NCBI GenBank assembly: GCA_937906795.1
Contig: CALCUQ010000087.1
Span: forward strand, 1 to 14,160
Reading direction: 5' to 3'
From: an uncultured Bacteroidales bacterium
Lineage (GTDB): Bacteria; Bacteroidota; Bacteroidia; Bacteroidales; UBA932
DNA length: 14,160 nucleotides
In this document: positions 1-6,280 of the stretch, in pieces
Layout of the letters: each line of letters opens with the position of its first letter
Position numbering within the stretch: the stretch's first letter is position 1
The notes under the pieces: model-generated
Databases searched by the model: none
Seen by the model: only the letters and a program-made list of their open reading frames with translations
What the model was told of the DNA's origin: nothing
Made by a program: the position numbers and the translations under genes

Positions 1-1
1 T

Positions 2-34
2 AAAAAGATGATAGAAAAGGGATTAGTAAAATAA
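2..34 (+). CDS. C-terminal tail of an unidentified protein (5' end outside window)
   Basis: The second + frame is open from the window edge and reads ten residues, KKMIEKGLVK, before a TAA at 32-34. A strong terminator hairpin begins five bases later, which is why I read this as the real end of a gene rather than chance. Nothing can be said about function from ten lysine-rich residues. The other two + frames meet stops at 1-3 and 9-11. Confidence 0.45.
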   Translation, partial: KKMIEKGLVK

Positions 35-38
35 CTGT

Positions 39-64
39 AGGGGCGTTATTTTGCCCCTTTTTTT
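39..64 (+). terminator. Intrinsic terminator of the left-edge gene
   Basis: AGGGGC (39-44) pairs with GCCCCT (53-58) around an 8-base loop and is followed directly by seven T residues (58-64). The T-run lies on the + side, so it ends transcription coming from the left edge. Confidence 0.85.
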
Positions 65-101
65 GTCAACATAAAATTTGCAAATATATGTTAATTATTT
101 A

Positions 102-122
102 GTACTATGCATTACATAGTAC
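102..122. repeat. Perfect 8-bp inverted repeat between two terminators
   Basis: GTACTATG (102-109) and CATAGTAC (115-122) are exact inverted copies separated by five bases. There is no T-run after either arm, so it is not a standard terminator. It lies between the left-edge terminator and the terminator of the secG operon. It could be an RNA hairpin or an operator-like palindrome; the role is unknown. The rest of 66-275 is AT-rich and shows no gene; a short palindrome (GTAAC-N6-GTTAC, 251-266) lies just past the secG stop. Confidence 0.5.
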
Positions 123-132
123 CTATAAAAAT

Positions 133-167
133 AAAAAAGAGTTGAAATTTTTATTTCCAACTCTTTT
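133..167 (-). terminator. Terminator of the sigma-54 activator/lptE/secG operon, possibly bidirectional
   Basis: AAAAGAGTTG (135-144) pairs perfectly over ten bases with CAACTCTTTT (158-167). Read on the - strand the hairpin ends in a run of six T (138-133), suited to ending the operon whose last gene, secG, stops at 276. The + side also ends in TTTT, so it may work in both directions. The distance from secG (about 110 bases) leaves a long 3' untranslated region. Confidence 0.8.
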
Positions 168-275
168 AGTATACTCTTATGTTTATTGCTACACTACTGT
201 AAATCAAACTTGTATATAAATTTATTTTAATGGTTTCAAAGTTTGAGAATGTAACAATTAAGTTACCTGCAATTA

Positions 276-638
276 TTAGTTTGCTGGTGTTTCAGCTGGA
301 GTCTCAGCTGGAGCCTCTGTTGCAGGAGCTGCTGCATCAACTGGGAATTGAGGTTGAGCTACAGGAGCTGTATTCTCAATTCTATCTTTAATGCTTGATT
401 TGTTAGAATCTGATTTAGAAGACACAAATGCAGTTGCAGCAATACAAAGCACAATAATGACAATTGCTAGTGTCCAAGTTGCTTTCTCAAGAAAATCAGC
501 AGTTTGTCTAACGCCAAATGTTTGATTACCAGATGCAAAGTTTGCAGCCAAACCACCACCTTTAGAGTTTTGAACTAGAACTACCAATGTAAGAATAACA
601 CTTGCAATAACAATTAGGATAGCAATAACTGTGTACAT
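276..638 (-). CDS. secG: Preprotein translocase subunit SecG
   Basis: Small inner-membrane subunit of the SecYEG channel, which helps SecA-driven export of unfolded proteins. The 120 residues hold two membrane segments (about 1-22 and 53-72) joined by the conserved loop VVLVQNSKGGGLAANFASG, the hallmark of SecG. The C-terminal tail (about 73-120) is unusually long and rich in Ala, Pro, Glu and Thr, which is common in Bacteroidetes SecG but absent from short forms. It is the last gene of a four-gene - strand operon, starting 6 bases after the preceding stop, and is followed by a terminator at 133-167. The start ATG at 636-638 fits the usual MYT/MYI beginning of the family. Confidence 0.95.
   Translation of the reverse strand: MYTVIAILIVIASVILTLVVLVQNSKGGGLAANFASGNQTFGVRQTADFLEKATWTLAIVIIVLCIAATAFVSSKSDSNKSSIKDRIENTAPVAQPQFPVDAAAPATEAPAETPAETPAN
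280..315 (-). repeat. secG: 12-base tandem repeat coding the SecG tail
   Basis: TCAGCTGGAGTC (292-303) and TCAGCTGGAGCC (304-315) are adjacent near-identical 12-mers, with a more degenerate third copy at 280-291. They encode the ETPA-type repeats at the SecG C terminus. Since 12 is a multiple of three, copy changes would lengthen or shorten the tail without a frameshift. Confidence 0.65.
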
Positions 639-644
639 ATCTTA

Positions 645-1220
645 TTAATTTTTTAACTTTATTTCGTTTATAAGGGTTGCAAAGTAACTACTTTTTTCTG
701 GATATAACAAAATTAGTTTAGCATAAACCTCTATTGCTTTGTCATAATACCCCTGGTCTGTATAAATTTTTGCAAGAGTTTCTGTAAAAAATTCAACAGC
801 CTCATAATCTATATCTTTCTTTGTAGTGAGACTTATATCATCTTCACTGTCGCTATAAGAAGGCAATCCAATTTTAAAGTCATCAACTTTATCTTCCCCC
901 TGCAATTCTTTAAAATCGTCGGGAGTAAAATAATCACCCCCCACAACAACATACTTTGGAGATTGCTTCTGGACTTCTGTTTTGGATTCCTCCTTGGGCT
1001 CCTTTGCAATTTTTCTTGCATTTGCCAACACCACTGCCCTTTTGGGGAAATAAATCAGATGTTCCCTATACTGGCTCTCCAAACATTCAGGCTCATTTGC
1101 CACCATCCTGTACAGCAACAGTTCTCTGGCATAAGAGTACCAGGGAAACTGCTGCACAACACTTTCCAATGCCTCTATGCTCAAATTTTCAATACTGCCT
1201 ATGTTTGGTTGACTTGTCAT
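645..1220 (-). CDS. TPR-containing protein of the lptE-secG operon, function unknown
   Basis: 191 residues with no signal peptide or membrane segment, so probably cytoplasmic. The N-terminal part (about 10-75) is helical and contains the segment QQFPWYSYARELLLYRM; the middle (about 75-135) is charged and probably disordered. The C-terminal part (about 140-185) reads as one or two TPR-type helical hairpins, including TETLAKIYTDQGYYDKAIEV. Proteins of this kind recur in Bacteroidetes between lptE and secG, so the neighbourhood is conserved, but I know of no assigned function. The ATG at 1218-1220 follows the lptE stop by one base, implying translational coupling; secG follows after 6 bases. A scaffold role in envelope assembly would be a guess. 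Confidence 0.85.
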   Translation of the reverse strand: MTSQPNIGSIENLSIEALESVVQQFPWYSYARELLLYRMVANEPECLESQYREHLIYFPKRAVVLANARKIAKEPKEESKTEVQKQSPKYVVVGGDYFTPDDFKELQGEDKVDDFKIGLPSYSDSEDDISLTTKKDIDYEAVEFFTETLAKIYTDQGYYDKAIEVYAKLILLYPEKSSYFATLINEIKLKN

Positions 1221-1221
1221 A

Positions 1222-1725
1222 TTACCAGTTTGCTACTGTTGCATTAAAAATATCTTCAACTAAAATTTCCACAATATCATCTACAAGCTGTGCTTCCACT
1301 GCATCCAATGCGGTTGTAGCGTCAAAATCCTGGTATGCGGCAAAAGATTTTTCAAAACTCTCCTCTGGATATTTCTTGTTCTCAAAATTGATCTTTACAG
1401 TTATGGTCAGTCTGTTCTGTGCCGCAACCTCTTGAGAGGTAACGGCTGTTGCAGTAACATCATAACTTGTAATTGTAGTCTCTACCTGCAAATCTCCTCC
1501 ATCATCCAGCATTTCAAGTTTAGTAAGTTTTCTATACTTGTCCTGCAGCGAAATGGTTAAAGTGTTTGCCAACGATGGATTAATTTTCATTGCTCTGTTT
1601 TCAGCAGGATATACGGTTATACTCTGCACATCCGGAGCAATGGATGTTGCATTGAATTTATAAATTCCACATCCGCACAACAAAACAGCACACAATGCTA
1701 TTATAAAGTATCTTATACTTTTCAT
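1222..1725 (-). CDS. lptE: LPS-assembly lipoprotein LptE
   Basis: Outer-membrane lipoprotein that plugs the LptD barrel and helps insert lipopolysaccharide into the outer leaflet. The 167-residue product starts with a lipoprotein signal, Lys3/Arg5 followed by a hydrophobic stretch and the lipobox LCGC with the lipidated Cys at residue 19. It continues GIYKFNATSI and the segment SITVYPAENRA, as in Bacteroidetes LptE. The region around LTISLQDKYRKLTKLEMLDD matches the conserved helix-strand portion of the family. Its ATG overlaps the stop of the sigma-54 activator by one base (TAATG), so the two are translationally coupled. Length is normal for the phylum. Sequence identity between LptE proteins is low, so the call rests on lipobox, length, motif and position. 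Confidence 0.88.
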   Translation of the reverse strand: MKSIRYFIIALCAVLLCGCGIYKFNATSIAPDVQSITVYPAENRAMKINPSLANTLTISLQDKYRKLTKLEMLDDGGDLQVETTITSYDVTATAVTSQEVAAQNRLTITVKINFENKKYPEESFEKSFAAYQDFDATTALDAVEAQLVDDIVEILVEDIFNATVANW

Positions 1726-2942
1726 TATTTTATATTAAGTTCCTTTATTCTTCTATACAATGTTCTTTCAGAAATGCCTAACTCCTCCGCAGCAGGTTTT
1801 CTTTTTCCGTTATGCTTAAGAAGACATTTTTTTATCAATTCTGCATTAAGGTCTGATATTGACAACAGATCTTCTTGCTGCTGAGGTTTTTCCTCTTCCA
1901 TTCCAATTTCAACAATGTCAACATTATCAGCCTCCTGAGACAATCTTGACACCTGATGAGACGGAGTATGAGGTTGGGGTAAAGATGTAACAACTTCTGC
2001 CTGCGGCTTATCCAGACTTATCCTTCCAACCTGCGTCTTAAGGTTCTCCACCTCATTTTTAAGCTGGAATATCATTTTATACAGTATATTCCTTTCATTA
2101 ATCCATTCCTGTGATTGGTGCCCACCTGACTGCGAAGATGCAACCGGAAGATTATCTGCATTTTCTACCGGAAGATACTTTTGCAGAATCTGTGGTTGTA
2201 TTAATCTTTCACTCTCAAGAATAGAAACCTGCTCAACTACATTTTTCAATTGTCTCACATTTCCAGGCCATCTGTATTGCACAAGGATATTTACTGCTTC
2301 TGGAGTAAGCTTTATAGTTGGCATCTTGTATTTGTCTGCAAAGTCTGCTGCAAATTTTCTGAACAGGATATGAATGTCCATTGGTCTTTCTCTCAATGCA
2401 GGGAGAACAATTGGAACAGTATTCAATCTGTAATAAAGGTCTTCCCTGAATTTTCCAGCCCTGATTGCATACGCAAGGTTCACATTTGTGGCAGCCACAA
2501 CCCTCACGTTGGTTTTCTGTACTTTTGAAGATCCCACCTTCATAAATTCCCCTGTCTGCAACACTCTAAGCAACCGCACCTGGGTGGTAAGAGGCAATTC
2601 TGCCACCTCATCCAAAAATATAGTTCCCTTGTCTGCTGTTTCAAAATAGCCTTTTCTTGTATCATTAGCTCCTGTAAAAGCCCCTTTTTCGTGACCAAAC
2701 AGTTCTGAATCTATAGTTCCCTCTGGAATTGCGCCACAGTTTACGGCTATATACGTGCCATGTTTTCTTGAACTGTACGCATGGATAATCTGTGGAATCA
2801 CCTCTTTACCCACACCGCTTTCACCTGTAACCAAAACAGAAAGGTCTGTATTGGCAACCTGAACAGCAATCTCCAATGCTCTATCCAATACAGCATCGCT
2901 ACCTATAATATCAAATCTTTGTTTTAAACTCTGTAATTCCAT
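1725..2942 (-). CDS. Sigma-54-dependent transcriptional activator (AAA+/Fis)
   Basis: Bacterial enhancer-binding protein that hydrolyses ATP to open promoters held by sigma-54 RNA polymerase. From the ATG at 2942 it has 405 residues. The AAA+ domain comes almost at once: Walker A GESGVGKE (40-47), the sigma-54 contact loop GAFTGA (87-92), Walker B TIFLDE (107-112), then FREDLYYRLN and WPGNVRQLKN. A Glu/Lys-rich probable coiled coil and a Gln/Pro-rich linker lead to a Fis-type helix-turn-helix at the end (about 370-405, GISERTLYRRIKEL). There is no N-terminal receiver, GAF or PAS domain, so any input must come another way. An in-frame TTG at 2949-2951 could add three residues, but it lies inside the promoter box, so ATG 2942 is preferred. 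First gene of the operon with lptE and secG. Confidence 0.93.
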   Translation of the reverse strand: MELQSLKQRFDIIGSDAVLDRALEIAVQVANTDLSVLVTGESGVGKEVIPQIIHAYSSRKHGTYIAVNCGAIPEGTIDSELFGHEKGAFTGANDTRKGYFETADKGTIFLDEVAELPLTTQVRLLRVLQTGEFMKVGSSKVQKTNVRVVAATNVNLAYAIRAGKFREDLYYRLNTVPIVLPALRERPMDIHILFRKFAADFADKYKMPTIKLTPEAVNILVQYRWPGNVRQLKNVVEQVSILESERLIQPQILQKYLPVENADNLPVASSQSGGHQSQEWINERNILYKMIFQLKNEVENLKTQVGRISLDKPQAEVVTSLPQPHTPSHQVSRLSQEADNVDIVEIGMEEEKPQQQEDLLSISDLNAELIKKCLLKHNGKRKPAAEELGISERTLYRRIKELNIK

Positions 2943-2948
2943 AATTCG

Positions 2949-2980
2949 CAAATATAAAATTTTCTACCCCTTTAATCAAA
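2949..2980 (-). promoter_or_regulatory. Promoter of the sigma-54 activator operon, giving a near-leaderless mRNA
   Basis: On the - strand TTTG (2980-2977) is followed after 20 bases by TATATTTG (2956-2949), matching both Bacteroidetes housekeeping boxes (-33 TTTG and -7 TAnnTTTG). Only six bases separate the -7 box from the ATG at 2942, so transcription should begin within about three bases of the start codon. No ribosome binding site can fit. Confidence 0.75.
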
Positions 2981-3099
2981 TTTAACTATACCCTTTAACA
3001 CATTGACCTCTACAATCCATATATATATTTTGGCATATCCATTATACATTTAACAAAAAATTAAACTTAATATTTTAATAAAATTAAAAACAGAATAAC

Positions 3100-3107
3100 T
3101 ATATTTG
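3100..3107 (+). promoter_or_regulatory. -7 promoter box of the OmpA/TPR lipoprotein gene
   Basis: TATATTTG is an exact TAnnTTTG match, 42 bases before the ATG at 3150, giving a leader of roughly 38 bases. No clear TTTG is found at the expected -33 distance; the region there is simply T/A-rich. The divergent gap 2943-3149 carries this promoter and that of the sigma-54 operon and no other recognisable element. Confidence 0.6.
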
Positions 3108-3149
3108 TGTTTACTGATATAGAAACTAATTAAAACTAATTCATAAGAT

Positions 3150-4802
3150 ATGAAGAAAAGCATCATTAATTTTATAGGCATTCTAGCATTATGCCTTGCT
3201 GTTTTTGCTTGTAACAATCCATCCAAGATGGCAAATGAGGCAAGCAAGATAAAAATTGATTGCAACGCTCTTGAGGCTGTAGCTGACAAAATCAATGTAG
3301 ATTATTCTATTTCATTCCCAGAAAAATTCTTTTCTCCAACAGCTGTAGTTGAGGTTGTTCCTGTATTGAAATTCAACGGCAAAGAGGTTGCCGGCCCTGT
3401 ATTTACAATGCAAGGAGAGAAAGTACTTGACAATAACCAGGTGATTGCATATGAGAATCCTTCTACAGTAAAAAGAAGTGTTTCTTTTGATTATGAGCCA
3501 GGTATGGAAAATGCAACTTTAGAGTTCAGATCTGCAATCTACAATAAAGACAAATCAAAAGTTATTGCAACTCCTGCACCAGTTAAGGTTGCTCAAGGTG
3601 TAAACTGCACTTATATGCTTGTAAGCACAGAGGGTGTTCCTTCTTTTGAGGATGACGCTTACCAGAAAGTTATTAAAGAGAGCAAAGAGTCTCAAATTCT
3701 TTACATTGTAAACCAATCCAACGTAAGAAACAGTGAGTTGAAATCCAAATCAATTAAAGAGTTCCAACAATATTTGAAAGAGATTGAGCAAGATGAGAGA
3801 AGAACTTTAGTATCAAATGATATTATTGCTTATGCATCTCCAGAGGGTGCTGAGGATCTTAACACCAAACTTTCAAACAATAGAGCAAAAAGTGCTGAGA
3901 CTGCATTTGTAAAAACTATTACAAAGAAATATGATGTTAAAGATGTTCCTCTAAATGTTTCTCAAATTTCTGAGGACTGGGAAGGTTTCCAAGAGTTGGT
4001 ATCTGCTTCTGACATTGAGGATAAAGAGCTTATCCTAAGAGTTCTTTCAATGTATTCAGATCCTGCTGTTAGAGAGAGAGAAATCAGAAATATGTCTTCT
4101 GTATTCAAAACATTGGCTGACAAAGTTCTTCCTGCACTTAGAAGAGCAAGATTCGTTGCAAATGTTGAGTATAAGAACTGGACAGATGAGGAGTTGGTTC
4201 AAATTATCACCGAGAACATAGACAAATTGGACGAGGAGGCTTTGTTATATGGTGCTTCTTTGTTTGACAAAGCAGATGCAAAAGAAAAAGTATACAAACA
4301 AGCTGCCAAGAAATTCAACAGCAGCAGAGCATACAACAACCTTGCTGCTCTAAGCCTTAAAGCAAACAAACCATCTGAGGCTAAAGCATATCTTGATAAA
4401 ATGACTGATAAAAACTACAGTTATTACAACAATATGGCAGTTGCTGCTATGCAAGAGAAGAACTATACCAAAGCTGCTGAATATCTTCAAAAAGCAGGTA
4501 ATGGTAAAGAGGCTAACCAAAATTTAGGTGCCCTATACATTTTGGATGGCAACTACCAAAAAGCATATCAGGCTCTTGCACCTTACAATACTTTCAATTC
4601 TGCTCTAGCCGGTATTTTAGTTAAAGATTACAGCAAAGTAGGTGAGCTTAAATGTAAATGCCCAAGATCCAACTACTTGAGAGCAATTGCAGCTGCAAGA
4701 CAAGGTAAAGCTTCTGATGCTAAATCTTACCTAAAAGAGGCAAGTAAAGATGCTAAATTGGCAGAGCGTGCAAAAACTGACGTTGAGTTCGCAAAACTGT
4801 AA
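3150..4802 (+). CDS. Lipoprotein with OmpA-like segment and C-terminal TPR-like repeats
   Basis: 550 residues. The N terminus is a lipoprotein signal (KK, then a hydrophobic stretch ending VFAC) with Cys21 as the probable lipidation site; Phe at -2 is slightly unusual. Residues about 30-150 look beta-rich. Around 225-250 lies YASPEGAEDLNTKLSNNRAK, which resembles the peptidoglycan-binding stretch of OmpA C-terminal domains (Pro-Glu-Gly, then Asn and Leu-Ser..Arg-Ala). From about 390 the protein is built of TPR-like helix pairs (SRAYNNLAALSLKANKPSEA and similar) to the C terminus. This architecture recurs in Bacteroidales as unnamed outer-membrane or periplasmic proteins. Glu codons are strongly biased to GAG, which suggests high expression. 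It is transcribed alone, with a promoter at 3100-3107 and a terminator at 4822-4853. A role linking outer membrane and cell wall is inference. Confidence 0.88.
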   Translation: MKKSIINFIGILALCLAVFACNNPSKMANEASKIKIDCNALEAVADKINVDYSISFPEKFFSPTAVVEVVPVLKFNGKEVAGPVFTMQGEKVLDNNQVIAYENPSTVKRSVSFDYEPGMENATLEFRSAIYNKDKSKVIATPAPVKVAQGVNCTYMLVSTEGVPSFEDDAYQKVIKESKESQILYIVNQSNVRNSELKSKSIKEFQQYLKEIEQDERRTLVSNDIIAYASPEGAEDLNTKLSNNRAKSAETAFVKTITKKYDVKDVPLNVSQISEDWEGFQELVSASDIEDKELILRVLSMYSDPAVREREIRNMSSVFKTLADKVLPALRRARFVANVEYKNWTDEELVQIITENIDKLDEEALLYGASLFDKADAKEKVYKQAAKKFNSSRAYNNLAALSLKANKPSEAKAYLDKMTDKNYSYYNNMAVAAMQEKNYTKAAEYLQKAGNGKEANQNLGALYILDGNYQKAYQALAPYNTFNSALAGILVKDYSKVGELKCKCPRSNYLRAIAAARQGKASDAKSYLKEASKDAKLAERAKTDVEFAKL

Positions 4803-4821
4803 GCATCCTAAAAACAGATAA

Positions 4822-4853
4822 AAATGGCTGGCCATTGGTCAGTCATTTTTTTT
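4822..4853 (+). terminator. Terminator of the OmpA/TPR lipoprotein gene
   Basis: AAAATGGCTG (4822-4831) pairs with CAGTCATTTT (4841-4850), with one G-T pair, around a 9-base loop, and the run of T continues to 4853. It lies 20 bases past the stop and just before the next promoter. Confidence 0.75.
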
Positions 4854-4870
4854 ACTATCCTTAAAGTTAC

Positions 4871-4878
4871 TATCTTTG
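4871..4878 (+). promoter_or_regulatory. -7 promoter box of the glycosyltransferase gene, near-leaderless
   Basis: TATCTTTG matches TAnnTTTG exactly and is separated from the ATG at 4885 by six bases, the same spacing as in the sigma-54 activator operon. No TTTG stands at -33; the T-run of the upstream terminator occupies that place. Confidence 0.55.
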
Positions 4879-4884
4879 GAAATC

Positions 4885-6240
4885 ATGAGCAAACTGGTAC
4901 TATTTACAAATACTTTTCCATACGGCAAGGGTGAAACATTCTTGCAGGAGGAACTGCAATATACTTCTAAAGAATTTACGCAGATTGTAATCTTTCCTTT
5001 ATACAAGCCAAAACAGGACAATGAGGTTAAAGAGTTGCCATCGCCAAACATTACAGTTATGCAACCTCTGCTGCCTTTTGACCATAAAGACAAAAAGGCT
5101 CTCATAAAAAATGGATTCTTCTGTTTTGCCCCAATAATGTTTGCAGTAAAGGAATTTTTTTCAAAAAAAGTCTTTCTAAGCAGTAAGAAAATGTGGATTT
5201 TCTCCAATTACCTTTTTATGCTCCGCTCTATTATCAGCAATAAAAAGGTAATGAAAAATGTTGTCGGGGAACTTGAAAATGCTTCTGTTGCCTATTTTTA
5301 TTGGGGCGACAAATCTGCTCTTGCAATTCCTTTTTTAAAGAAAAGACTAAAGGATTCTGCTGCTGTTGAATTTATTGTAAGATTCCACGGTTCTGATTTG
5401 TATGAATATGCCAAAGGGTATCTTCCTTTTAGGGAAATGCTTTACAAAAGTGTTGACAAAGCTATTACCATATCAGAAGATGGGAAAGAGTATATTGAGA
5501 AAAATTACAAGAAACAGCCAAAAACAATTGTAACTCACAGATTGGGCAGTTTTTACCATAATGATGCATGCCCTAATCTGGCTGCCCCCCTTCCAAATAA
5601 TGTTTCGGCTGCAGATGCACCTGGGGCATTTAATATAATAAGCTGTTCAAATGTAATAGAACTAAAAAGAGTGCATTTGATTGCACAGGCAATGCTTATG
5701 ATTGAAAGGGATAACTCCATATGCTCACTGGTAAAGCAATACGGTATAAACCACATTTGTTGGACACATATTGGAGACGGTGCACTTTTGGAGCCTATAA
5801 AAGATTATATTACAACCTATTCCGTTAAAGAAGATGAGGATATTGATGCAACTCCTATGGTGTATAATTTTATGGGTGCAATGCCTCACAGCAAAGTAAT
5901 GGAATATTACCAGACTCATTACACAGATTTGTTTGTACAGGTGAGCAGGAGTGAAGGGGTTCCGGTTTCAATAATGGAGGCACTATCTTTTGGAACTCCT
6001 GTGCTGGCTACAGATGTTGGCGGAGTTTGCGAACTGATTCCAAAAGGGTGCAGCCACGGCACATTACTGCCTAAAGAGATTACTGCAGAAGATGTTTATA
6101 AGGCCATTAAAGAATGGATTGTAAAGAGTTTGGAGATGCCTGGGTATGAAAGGGCACTTGCAGCCAGGAAATTCTGGGAAGAGAATTGGGACAGTTCCAG
6201 AAACTACGCAGAATTTGCCAAATTCATTAGTACATTATAA
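4885..6240 (+). CDS. Glycosyltransferase, GT4 type
   Basis: Probably transfers a sugar from a nucleotide-sugar donor in the building of a surface polysaccharide, LPS or glycoprotein glycan; donor and acceptor cannot be read from sequence. The 451 residues show the two-domain GT-B plan. The N-terminal domain opens with LVLFTNTFPYGKGETFLQEE, typical of Bacteroidales GT4 enzymes. The C-terminal domain carries SRSEGVPVSIMEALSFGTPV with the donor-binding E-x7-E pair (Glu357, Glu365), followed by the TDVGG loop. The two domains are joined by an Ala/Pro-rich stretch near residues 230-248. No signal peptide, so cytoplasmic or at the membrane face. Start ATG 4885 is preferred over an in-frame TTG at 4876 that falls within the promoter box. 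The gene stands alone, not in a polysaccharide cluster. Confidence 0.9.
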   Translation: MSKLVLFTNTFPYGKGETFLQEELQYTSKEFTQIVIFPLYKPKQDNEVKELPSPNITVMQPLLPFDHKDKKALIKNGFFCFAPIMFAVKEFFSKKVFLSSKKMWIFSNYLFMLRSIISNKKVMKNVVGELENASVAYFYWGDKSALAIPFLKKRLKDSAAVEFIVRFHGSDLYEYAKGYLPFREMLYKSVDKAITISEDGKEYIEKNYKKQPKTIVTHRLGSFYHNDACPNLAAPLPNNVSAADAPGAFNIISCSNVIELKRVHLIAQAMLMIERDNSICSLVKQYGINHICWTHIGDGALLEPIKDYITTYSVKEDEDIDATPMVYNFMGAMPHSKVMEYYQTHYTDLFVQVSRSEGVPVSIMEALSFGTPVLATDVGGVCELIPKGCSHGTLLPKEITAEDVYKAIKEWIVKSLEMPGYERALAARKFWEENWDSSRNYAEFAKFISTL

Positions 6241-6245
6241 AACAG

Positions 6246-6272
6246 CAGGCTGTCTTTTTAATTGACAGCCTG
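6246..6272. terminator. Shared hairpin between the convergent glycosyltransferase and lepA genes
   Basis: CAGGCTGTC (6246-6254) and GACAGCCTG (6264-6272) form a perfect 9-bp stem with a 9-base loop in the 40-base gap between two convergent stops. The T-runs on either side are short, so termination may be moderate in both directions. Confidence 0.75.
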
Positions 6273-6280
6273 TTTGTATT

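Noticed and set aside
956..1435. Open frame of 159 codons on the + strand
   Set aside because: It lies opposite the TPR protein and lptE, has no promoter box or recognisable motif, and its composition is that of an antisense shadow.
1725..2951. TTG at 2949-2951 as start of the sigma-54 activator
   Set aside because: The TTG is part of the TATATTTG promoter box and would lie before the expected transcription start; ATG 2942 gives a normal family N terminus.
5585..5590. Run of six C in the glycosyltransferase gene, possible phase-variation tract
   Set aside because: Six is shorter than tracts usually known to slip, and the frame is intact with a full-length product.
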